From positions 7,387,219 through 7,449,218 of the forward strand of contig CM022676.1 of the NCBI GenBank assembly GCA_012295275.1: 62,000 nt of DNA, written 5' to 3'. Shown here piece by piece: positions 34,700-46,150 of the stretch. The notes beneath the pieces are model-generated. The model did not search any database, was not told the origin of the DNA, and saw only the letters and a program-made list of their open reading frames with translations. This DNA comes from Chrysomallon squamiferum. Its lineage: Eukaryota > Mollusca > Gastropoda > Neomphalida > Peltospiridae. A program made the translations under genes and the position numbers. The number at the start of each line of letters is the position of its first letter. The stretch's first letter is position 1.

Positions 34700-35870
34700 T
34701 CAGTATCTGAGTTAATGTCATTTAGCAACTGTGAAATCTGGGTGGAGTCAACATTATGTTTGGATGATGATTAAGTCCTGGAAAGCAGAACAGTTGGATA
34801 ATGTTTGTAATGATGTAGTGTAAGATAATTCAGTGTTAATTATTACGTGTATCACAGTGTAACAACAGGCAGATATTGTACAGCAGTATATATTAATACA
34901 GTGAATTTATGATTACGCTGATAGGACCAGTTTATAAATAAGATTATGATTTAATAACACTTGATTTTTATATTCTATTCCTAACCAGCTTAGACTTAGG
35001 CTTTCTCTATATAATTTGTTTATACATTAAACTTCGATAGTTTCACTCAGTGACGCAAAACAGTGTCTAGATTGAACTGGAATGAAGTACAGTGATAATA
35101 ATATTACTTAAAGTTATATCACACAATATAATAAGATACTTTACAATATAATATAATATTGCACGATATGATATCATAAGAACACAATAGAAAAAATACA
35201 GTAACTTGACAGAAACAGTATGAGGTGTTTGGGGTTAGAGTTTTTTGGTCGTCTTCTTCCATCCATGGCTGGTTTTAAACAGACTTGTAGAGATACAATA
35301 TATGAAATTAAAACAAACCGTGTCATGTCACGTGGTAAGAAACAAAACTGACAAACTGCCAAATTCAAAATGGTCGCCCTTTATCTCTTTGCAACACCCA
35401 GTTTATTATGAAATATCATCTGAGAATTTGCACAAACATTTTTCATTATTAAAAATGAACGCACACACACACACACACACACAAATCTGTGTTTGTATAT
35501 ATATATATACACACACACACACATACATGTAAAGATGAACATACGCACATGCACATGTATTTACTCACCTACTTACTCACAAAAAAAAGAAAAAACACAT
35601 TCAGCATACATATATACATGGATACATACTACATACATACATACATACGTACGTAAGCACTTATCTGCAAACACATTGCTATAATATAAATAAATACATA
35701 CGTACATATATACAGACAGGCATAACCTCCCAAAAAACATTACCCCCACAAATAAACCAAAAAAAAACCCCTCCAAAAACGTACTGGACAAGTATTCAAA
35801 ATATAACGGGAGTAAACCTGATAAGCCGGGAAAAGTAATAATAATAATAATCATAGTAATAATAATAGTA

Positions 35871-35961
<91 letters not shown>

Positions 35962-36925
35962 GAACGAAAAGAAAAAAACAAAGAAGAAAAATCATCCAGA
36001 GGTTGAATAACAGGTACAGGCTGAAAGCTTAGTAAATGTTATTGTGAGAAATGAGTTTTGAAAGAAAATAAGACAGAACAATAACAAATCACTAACACAA
36101 ATAGTTTACGAAAAGTCGTTGAATATTTTGATATCAGAGACTGGAGTATGTTGAGAATGGTACAACAGATACGTCGATTACAGAAACTAATAGAAACATT
36201 GTTATTTCGCATATTTTTATATAATTATGTACGTTATAGGTGTATGAATACACACACGGATTTAGATGTATACTAAAAAAATAAGAATACAGCATGCACA
36301 CACACACACACACTCACACATTCTTATATAACCGAACAAAATAGAAAGAATATGCTACACAATAACTTGGCAGAAAGAACATTAGGTGTTTTGGGTTACA
36401 TCTTTTTGTGCGTCTTCTTCCATTCATGGCTGGTTTTGAATAGAGTGTAGAGTTACAAATATCACAGTAAAACGGGTCCGTCTTGTCATGACAGAACAAA
36501 CTAAACTTGACAAACCGCCAAATTGAAAATGGCCGCCATTTATCTCTTTGCAGAACCCAGTTTGTTATGAAATATGACGTGAAAATTTGGAAAAACATTT
36601 CTTATTATTAAATATGAATAAAATCGCACACACACACACACACATACACACACACATATGCGAATGTACTTATATACATATGTACATAAACGAACATACG
36701 CACACATACATATATATTTACTTACCTCCTTACATAGATAGGTACATACAAAAAAAAAAAAAAAATAATAATTTAAAAAAAACACCACAAACAAACACCT
36801 TCAGCATACATACATGCACACATACATTCAGTGAATTTAATTTATTAATAAAAATGTATAACAACCCAGAGGTTAATTTAAATATATTTACATTTTATTT
36901 TATTTTATTTTATTTATTTATAATT
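34700..36925. other. Duplicated repeat segment
   Basis: Matches 1040-3400 in order: TTAGACTTAGG block, interspersed block copies, CA/TA microsatellites, (AAT)n at 35838-35956. No exon. Confidence 0.7.
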
Positions 36926-36929
36926 TAAG

Positions 36930-37251
36930 GTCAGTATTATATGTTAACAACATCAGACAGATGGGCAGTTGTTGGATCACTTTTGACTTCCACTTGTCGA
37001 GAAATTCGTTCACCGATTCTTTGTTTTATTATTGCTTGGTTTGTGAATAACACTCAATGCAAGATGCATGAACTAGATGGAAAATGTCAGTGTCGTTTTC
37101 TTAATGAACATTCAGAAGAATAAATTTTTTAACTGTCTTTTTGAACGAATCATTCTCATAGTAAAGTCTGTCAAAATCAGTCAACATGGAACAGTATGGA
37201 GATATGATGAATATGGACGACGAAGCAATGAAATAAAACTTGAAGTGAGAG
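36930..37251 (+). pseudogene. Receptor F: isolated broken Ig1 exon
   Basis: Homologous over its length to the A Ig1 exon. QYYMLTTSDRWAVVGS start is intact here, but a TAA at 37121 and a 1-nt length change (exon 322 nt) break it, and VWRC is VWRY as in A. No leader precedes it: the sequence corresponding to 3860-4430 of copy A is deleted. Duplicated with its flank (37330-38640 matches 4800-6290). Confidence 0.85.
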
Positions 37252-37924
37252 GTAAAATTAACTTTATTTTTAATATTATTACTATACGTATTGTATTTTA
37301 AAAAAAGAAGGAAAAAACAAAACAAGAAACAACAACAACAAGTTCGTCAATTTCGGTATGAAGCATTTGCCTCATTTGCTTCAGTGTTGTTACGGCCATA
37401 TATGTATACTTTTATATATATGTGTGTCTGTATGTGTGCGTATGTGTATGTGTACGTGAGCACACATGTAGAATCATACGTTCTTTTATAGATAATTACA
37501 TATTTACAAATACTTAGGCAGTGAGTTGGATGGACGGATGGATGGGCAGAATGATCGAAAGAATGAAAGAAACAAATGAACATTGGCAGAGTATTGTCTA
37601 CGTGCAAAGTCTAACGAGACGTAAATAAGATAGAGAACATTCCGATCCTAAAATACATATTACATATTTGCCAGTGACAGGTTTCCTATGTAAATAGATG
37701 CACGTGAAAATTACAAAAGACAAAGAACGCAATACGACGTGGGAAGCGATGATTACCTGCGATTACTGAGAAACCTTTTGACATAAAAAATTAGATCCAC
37801 GCAAAATTATAAAAAAAACAAAGAACGGCGTGCTTCGTGGTAGAATATAAAATCTGATAATACATATTTGCCAGTGCAGGGGTTAAAACAAAAAAAATAG
37901 ATACACGCAACCATTACAAAAGAC

Positions 37925-38290
37925 AAAGAACAGCGTGCTTCGTGTGAAGCGATGATTACCCCCGATTACTGAGCAGTCTTTTTTCTTGTCTGATTAATCT
38001 ACTCGTATACAATATTCGGTGACGTCATCCGTCTTCGGGGTGCATGATGATTACTCTCGGTCTAAAATAGCGTTCGTGGCGCTGAAGAGCGGTCACGTTT
38101 CAGTCAGCTGACCGTTACGTCACTGTTTAGGTCGTTTCGAACATGTCCGAAGATTTCCGAGTCTGTCATTTTCTGATAGAGGTCTCGGATTTCGTCTTGT
38201 CGTGTATGTACAAGTAAATAGTACTTTTTATACGCTACCAGCGAACTGCTGAAGTCAGTCGAGTGGTTCTAGTATATTATAGATATTATT
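37925..38290 (+). promoter_or_regulatory. Orphan copy of the CRE-like module
   Basis: Near-identical to 5565-5905, with a perfect TGACGTCA at 38020-38027. The next leader exon is 6.4 kb away, so it is probably an unused duplicate. Confidence 0.45.
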
Positions 38291-38337
38291 TTACTGGGAT
38301 TAAAACGGATTTAGATATATACTCAAAAAGTAAGAAT

Positions 38338-38340
<3 letters not shown>

Positions 38341-38407
<67 letters not shown>

Positions 38408-38410
38408 CAC
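38341..38410. repeat. (CA)n microsatellite
   Basis: About 30 uninterrupted CA units inside an interspersed-block copy. Confidence 0.95.
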
Positions 38411-39584
38411 ATTCTTGCATAACCGAACAAAATAGAAAGAATATGCTACTCAATAACTTGGCAGAAAGAGTGTTTTGGGTTACATATTTTGTGCGTCGTC
38501 TTCCATCCATGGCTGGTTTTGAATAGAGTGGTAGAGTTACAATAAGAGTTAAAACGGGTCCGTGTTGTCATGACAGAACATTACTAAACTTGACAAGTAG
38601 CCAAATTCAAAATGGCCGCCCTTTATCTCTTTGGGTTACACCTTTTGTGCGTCGTCTTTCACTGAGTGTAGAGTTACAAATATCAGAATAAAACGGATTC
38701 GTCTTGTCTTGGCATCAGAAACAGAACTTGAGAAGCAGCCAAATTCAAAATGGCCGCCCTTTATCTGTTTGCAGCACTCATTTTATTATTAAATATCACT
38801 GACAATTTGTACAAAATTTCTCATTATTAAAAATGAACATAAACGAACATACGCACATACACATATATTTACTTACCTACTTACATAGATAGGATACATA
38901 CAAAAAACAACAAACACCTTCAGCTTACATACATGCACACATACATACATTCATACATACGCAACAACTTATCTACATTCCTGCAAATACACAAATACAT
39001 ATTTGAATATAATTTAATGTTTCGCATCGTACGTAAATAAAGCAGCATTTCTCTACGTACACAATATAAAACGTTTTTCATTTTTTTTCTCTATCGATTT
39101 TTGTAGTCGCGCCATACATAGATATTCATATACATAATGGAAAGCGGTATGGAAGCTTCATCGCTTATCTGTGAAACGGCGAAATTATATAAAACTATGA
39201 AACAAAACATCGTAAGGCATTTTAAGGATCAACAACGTTAATTTACTACTTTTCAGGCATATATTAGTGTGAATTTAGCGTCAGAAATCCTAATTTCTTT
39301 CTGCAAATTTCACTGATTTTCTGGTTGTTTTTCTCTCTTACTGTTAGCTGCACCTACAAACATGGATAACGGAAATTACTTTAAGTTATCTAAATTTTAA
39401 TAGAAACACTTTGCATTAATTTTAATTTAAACCGGTGCTGTACAATAAAGCATTGTTGCTATAATGTATTTATTTATTTATATATTATTTATTTATTTTA
39501 TAAAAAAGAAACTAAATAGAATAAAATAAAACGAAATAGAATAAAACAATAACAAAATATTGTTCTTCAAATCCGTTTAATAGT

Positions 39585-41095
39585 TATAACAACTTAATGG
39601 TCTCAGGGGAATAACTCCATTTAAAACAATACATAAGAACTAAGACAGAGTTATTCCTCTGAGACCGTTAACTTGTACTTTAAACGGAATTTGCATAATA
39701 ATGCATTTTCCCTATAATTTATTTATTTATTTGTATAGAAAAAGAAATTTAAATAATATAAAATGAAACGAAACAGATTAAAACAATAACAAGATATTCT
39801 CCAGGTCCGTATAATAGAGTTATAACAAGTTTACGGTGTAAGGGGAATAACTGTACTTAAGCTAATAAATAAGAACTAAAACAGAGTTATTCCTCTTAGT
39901 TAACTTAAACAGTACTTTAAACAGCATCTGAACAATAGAGCATTGTTGCTATAATTTATTTATTTATCTATTTAATTTATCAAAAAGAAATTTAAAATAA
40001 ATAAAATAAAACCAAACAGTATAAAATAATAAGAAGATATTGTTCTTCAGGTCCGTTTAGTAGAGTCAGAACACGTTAACGGTCTAAGTGGAATGACTAT
40101 ATTTAAAATAATAAATAAGAACTAAAACAGAGTTATTCCCCTTGGACCGTTAACTTTTACTTTAAATCGCACCGGCAGAGTAAAGTATTATTCTTATTTA
40201 AATTTATTTTATGAAAAAAGAAATTTAAATAAAATGAAAGGAAACGAAATAGAATAAAAGTAAAAAGATAATATTGTGCAGATCCGTTTTCATGCAGTCG
40301 TAACAAGTTAACGGTGAAAGGGGAAGAACTCTATTTAAGATAATAAATAAGAACTAAAACAGAGTTATTCCTCTTAGACCGTTAATTATACTTTAAACCG
40401 CATCTGCACAATAAAGGATTGTTGTTGTGATTATTTTTATTTATTTATTTATTTGTTTATTTATTTATTATTTATTTTATAAAAAATAAAATAAAATAAA
40501 ATGAAACAGAACGAAATAAACAATAGCATTAAATTGTTGTGTAAATGTCTTTAATACAGTTGTGACAAGTTAAGGGGAATAAGTCTATTTAAAATAATAC
40601 GTAACAACTAAAATAGAGTTATTCCTAGTAAATGATTGTTGTTGAAATTTATTTATTTGTTAGCTTGTTTATTTGTTTATTTATTTATCTATTTCATAGA
40701 AAAGAAATTAAATTAAAGGAAATTAAAAAATAAGTAAAAGAACAACAATAAAATGTTGTGCAAATTGTCTTCAAAGGGTTATCACATGTTAATAGTCTAA
40801 GGGGAATAACTCCATTTAAAATAATACTTTTGAAATAAAACAGAGTTATTCTTCTCAGACCGTTATCTGTACAATAAACCGTATGTGTATAATAAAGCAT
40901 TGTTGTTGTAATTTATTTATTTATTTATTTTCTAAGAAAGAATTGAAATAAAATCAAATAAAACAAAATCAAATAAACAATAACAATTAGTTCTTGTGTA
41001 GATGGGTGTAATATAATTGTGACAAGTTGATGGTCTAAGAGGAATAACTCTAATACTATAAATAATTAAAATAACTAATTAAGGGAAATAACTCT
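39585..41095. repeat. Tandem array of about seven hairpin-forming units
   Basis: Units of about 235 bp near 39590, 39830, 40073, 40305, 40565, 40790 and 41025. Each has a left arm like AACGGTCTAAGGGGAATAAC, a loop of about 30 nt rich in A/T, and a right arm GAGTTATTCC-CTTAGACCG. Between hairpins lie ATAAAGCATTGTTG and (ATTT)n. In the first unit both arms carry the paired change to GGTCTCAG/CTGAGACC. The last units are imperfect. A further unit is at 60225-60315. Confidence 0.85.
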
Positions 41096-41359
41096 AACAT
41101 TAAAACTTTAAGTCACTGAGCATTTGCCTTCTGCGCCATTTTTTAAATTTTAAAGACAGAATTTTGTTTAATAATTTAGGAAGAAAGAAACAAAAATATA
41201 CGGGTATGAATCATAATTTTAGTCTCACCATTTGTTTCTATAATTTGTTATAATGTTTGTAACCGAAACAAAACTTGAAGACGGAGCCTACCTCTTTTCA
41301 TTTTTAAACTTTTATGTAATATTATGATTAGGCTTAGTTTCGTTTATATATAAAAAAAA

Positions 41360-41447
41360 TAAAAATAAAAATAAATAAATAAATAAATAAAAAAATTAAT
41401 AAATAAAAAAATAAGTAAGTAAATAAATAAATAAATAAATAAATAGA

Positions 41448-41522
<75 letters not shown>

Positions 41523-41545
41523 ATATATAAATAAATAAATAAGTT
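41360..41545. repeat. (AAAT)n microsatellite
   Basis: About 45 tetranucleotide units. Explains the long LFIY-repeat frame on the reverse strand. Confidence 0.95.
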
Positions 41546-41799
41546 TCCAATTTACTTCCACAGATGACATCTGCTGAAACTTAGATAGCATGAAAAAGAT
41601 GTTTTATGTATTTATTTTAATTTTAAATGCGTCTTTAAGTCCTAATATTATTTTCATAACAGTCTGAATATTGTTTAGCTATTGAATCCAAGTATATTTT
41701 GCCATTTGTCTCTTGTAGACTGTTTCATTGTTTTCACAAAGATCCACCGAATTTACCGTTCTAACATGCGCAATAAATTTCAGCCATTATCAGTGACGG

Positions 41800-42876
41800 C
41801 GCAAGAACATTCGTTACTCTAGGCCAGGTTAGATTCTGGCGCCCCCAGGAAAATATGTTTGAGAAAACTGGATCTTCTGCTGTAGGCCAAGGATGTTCTA
41901 TGTAGATGTTTCATGATCTTTTCGTCTACAAATAAACTGTATTGGCTTGGTGATTGCTGTTGCTGGTGAGGTAGCATAGATTTAAGTTTGTTGTCTGGAC
42001 TGTACTGCTTGGTCTTGTTTGTTTTTAGCTGTGTCGTGATCTGTTCATTCTGAAGAAAGTTGTTGATACTCAGATTCAGTGGCAACTCAGTAACCAGCGC
42101 TTTGAAGCACAATGATTTAGTCAATGAACACCATCCCTATTTTCATCAGATTCAGAACTATCAAGTAGGGACAAATCTAAATATCCGCGACCAAAACATT
42201 TTCATTTTCAAGTATGTGTGGTATTTCATGGACCTCTTACCTATGTTATTGACTAAAATAATTAATAAATAATAATATTACAACAACATTTCCTCCACAT
42301 ACAATATTTTCACTTGCACCCCTCAAAATTGTGTTTCGTTATTGTAATCGATAGACTTGTCTGGGATATTCTGATGAAGAAATTACTAGTCTTACACATT
42401 ACATTTATAACAACCAAAAGAAATGGAAGAGGTGGAGGAGGAAAACACAAATTAATTAATGTAATCACTTACATCTGTACACTTTTACAACTCTGAATAC
42501 ACATGCGTTACAAAGATATGATTTCTGAATAAAACAATAAATTTACCTCTTTTGTACCTTTTCTTTTATTTTCATTTTTGCCCTCTTTTGAAACTAGAAA
42601 TACACATCAGATGTAAATAGTTCATTTTACAGACTTAAAAGTTATTCAGGAAGAGGAATCATTAAGAAAAGAAAGATTTCCATATTGTTGCTTTTTTAAA
42701 CAATGGTTAAAGTGATAGAAAATGGAATAAAAGAATTGTGAGCAAGAAGATAGAACGGGAAATAGGACAAGGGATGTAATAAAAGCAGGTAATGTAACTA
42801 CTAAACTAGTGTGTACTGTTGTTTTGTTCATTATGTTATGTTTCTTTATCTTATAGTAGGTTTGTTTCTGTTTCCT

Positions 42877-42919
<43 letters not shown>

Positions 42920-43020
42920 TCTAACATACACGCACATTCATATACATATACACATACATGACTATTTTTCTTTGACAGAGTAAACAAAAGTTTCAATTCT
43001 CTTATAATTTAATGTTTCGC
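41800..43020. other. Duplicated block X, copy 1
   Basis: Matches 57470-58370 (for example GTAGGCCAAGG-TGTT, CAGATTCAGTGG). Both copies lead into a TA-rich stretch and then the AATTTAATGTTTCGCATCG sequence. No conserved reading frame was found between the copies, so it is treated as non-coding. Confidence 0.6.
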
Positions 43021-43326
43021 ATCGTACCTAAATAAAGCAAGGTTTCTCTACACAATAAATAACGTTTTTCATTTTTTTTCTGTATAGATTTTTATAGTTC
43101 GGCCATTCTGATTTAACATACATCTCGTTTTTTTTTTTTTTTTGAATTCTCTGTTTATCTGTAACTCTGGATATGTCCATGTATTTCTCTGTCTGATATA
43201 TGTGTATATGTGGATACGTACAAATGCAGACAAGCGCACGTACAACCACAAACGTACAAACAATAACATAAATACGTAAACACACATTAATACATATAAA
43301 CACATGTATAGATACACCTGTACATA

Positions 43327-43440
<114 letters not shown>

Positions 43441-44479
43441 GACACAGAAACGCTCGCACATTAACACATACACTTAAAAACGAAACATCAAGACATCCGA
43501 CATAAAACTGGCGATACTAAGTATTTCACCAGACTTTCTGAAACTCTGGATAAATAGTCTTAATTTCGTTGATTGATTTATTACCTGTGTGACAATGTAA
43601 CGAAAAGCAGATATTGTACTGCAGTACACATTAATACAGTGCCTTCAAACGGGAATAAAAAACGGTGATAATAATATAATTTAAAGTTTTATCAAACAAT
43701 ATAATGAGACACTTTACAATATAATATAATATTGCACGATATGATATCGTAAGAACACAATAGAAAAAATACTGTAACTTGGCAGAAAGATTAGGTATTT
43801 TGTATTATACGTTTGTGCGTGTTCTGTCCTCCATGGCTGGTTTTGAATAGAATGATAGGGTCACAACATACCACAGTAAAACTAACCTAGTCATGCCATG
43901 CGGTAAGAGTCAAAACTTGATAAGCAGCCAAATTCAAAATGGCCGCGCTTTATCTCTTTGCAGCACCCAGTTTATTATGAAATATCACCTGAGAATTTGA
44001 ACAAACATTTCTCTTTATTAAAAATAAACACAGTCGCACACACACACACACAGACACATACACACACAAATGTACACATATATAAATATAAACGAACATA
44101 CACACATACACATATTTTCTTACCTACTTATTTACAGGTACATAGAAAAAAAACACCTTCAGCATACATACATACATACGTAACAACAAATCTACATACT
44201 AACTGCTATAATATAAAATACGCACATACATACATATATATATATACACACATTATCCCCCCCCCCAAGCCCCCAAAAACAAACAAAAGTACTGTACAAA
44301 ATCAATTATTCAAAATATAACCCTGTATGACAAGTCTTAGGGCCGTGTTTAGGTTGCTGGGTTCAGTTCATTTAGATTTAGTTTATTAATAAAAATGTAC
44401 AACAATCCAGAGGCTAATTTATAAAGAATAAAATGGGTTTTCATTTTACTTGTGAAACAGGCAGTAAACCTGATATGAT

Positions 44480-44483
<4 letters not shown>

Positions 44484-44529
<46 letters not shown>

Positions 44530-44531
44530 AT

Positions 44532-44565
<34 letters not shown>
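44484..44565. repeat. Long poly(A) tract
   Basis: Two A runs of about 43 and 30 separated by a short TAATAATT interruption. Lengths may be affected by sequencing. Confidence 0.9.
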
Positions 44566-44567
<2 letters not shown>

Positions 44568-44689
44568 AAGAATATGAAAGCCTTGAAAGTTATATTTATA
44601 TTAACAGCAGTCGAAAGAAGAAAGCAGTGCATAAAATAAAATGTAAGTAAAACTATATTTTTATTAACGTGAAAACTAAAATAAAGGAA

Positions 44690-44747
44690 ACGAGTTGTAA
44701 GTTATTCTGCGTGCTCGTGTTACTGGGATGTGTATTGTACGTACAAG
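44690..44747 (+). pseudogene. Relic leader exon upstream of receptor D
   Basis: 58 nt matching the receptor leader, but the start codon is ACG and the donor is GTCGAC. It abuts the CRE-like module used by D. Confidence 0.75.
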
Positions 44748-44754
44748 GTCGACG

Positions 44755-45160
44755 CAAAATGACAAAAGACAAAGAACGGTGTGCTTCGTGGGAAGCGATG
44801 ATTACCACCGATTACTGAGCAGAGTTTTTCCTTGTCTGATTAGCCTCTGCACGTGGACAGTATTCGGTGACGTCGTCCGCCTTCGGGGTTCGTGCGAATG
44901 GCGTGTAAAGCGATGATTATTCATGGTCTAAAATAGTGTTCGTCGCGCTAGAAAGCGGTCACGTGCTAGTCTGCTGACGTTACGTCACTATTTAGACATG
45001 TCCGAAGATTTCCGAGTTGGTCGTTTTATGAGTGGGTCTTGGATTTCTTCTTGTAGTACGTGTATGTACGAATAAGAATATGCTTAATGGTACCAGCGAA
45101 CTGCTGAAGTCAGTTGAGTGGATTTCCAGATTGTAGATGATATTTTAGAAAGTATAAAAC
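44755..45160 (+). promoter_or_regulatory. Putative receptor D promoter module
   Basis: Conserved module about 260-660 bp before the D ATG. The CRE-like site is TGACGTCG (44868-44875), and GTTACGTCAC is also present. Confidence 0.5.
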
Positions 45161-45416
45161 GGGTATTTTACTTGTGAAACAGGAAGTAAACGTGGTAACC
45201 TAGCAAGAGAAAAGTAAACAAGGAAGAATTTAAAAGAGAAAGACAGTGAAGTAACTTTTTTTTATATTAACAGGAATGAAAACAAGAAGATAGTGAAATT
45301 AAAAAAAAAAAAAAAAAATTAAAAAAAACACAACAACAACAATAACAACAAACTATTAATAATAACAGTAATAAAACTAGTTTTTGTGAACGGAAGTGAA
45401 AACTAAAATAGTGGAA

Positions 45417-45474
45417 ATGAGTTGTAAGTTATTCTGTGTGTTCGTGTTGCTGGGATGTGTATTGTACGTACAAG
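45417..45474 (+). CDS. Receptor D exon 1, signal peptide
   Basis: MSCKLFCVFVLLGCVLYVQ, donor GTATGT. Identical in protein to the C leader. Confidence 0.85.
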
Positions 45475-45723
45475 GTATGTATTTGATATTATTTCTTTCT
45501 TTTATTTCTTTCTTTATTATTATTATTTGTTTGTTATTGATTTAAATGTGAAATCTGGGTGGACTCGCCGCCGTTTTTGAATGACTAATGTAAAATGAAA
45601 TGTTTAACTGCCAGTTCAACTCTTTAAAATATGTTTAGGAAAATATTAACATAATAACATGATACAATCGATAATCCTTAAAAAAACACACACATGTAGC
45701 ATAATACATACACAAATGAAAAC

Positions 45724-45763
<40 letters not shown>

Positions 45764-46092
45764 TTAACTACCTACCCATGTACATACATGCAGACATAGA
45801 GATACACATAACCTATAAGGTATTTATTTTTTTATTCAGGTTATGTATCTCTGTCTGAGTTAATGTCATTTAGTAAGTGTGAAATCTGGGTGGGGGTCGA
45901 CATTATGTATCGCTGACTAATGTCAAATGAAAAATGTGTAATTGTGTGATTTGAACTTTAGAAGTATATCTGCATTAAAAAATCTATGCCATTATATGAC
46001 GACATAATATAACATAAAATGACAATCCATAAAACAGCGTAACGTAACATAATGTAACGTAATGTAATACAAAGTAAACTTCTGTAATAAAG

Positions 46093-46150
<58 letters not shown>

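Noticed and set aside
41334-41591. LFIY-repeat membrane-like protein
   Set aside because: Pure translation of an (AAAT)n tract.
41819-42272. Opposed frames in block X as a gene
   Set aside because: The duplicate at 57470 does not preserve either frame.
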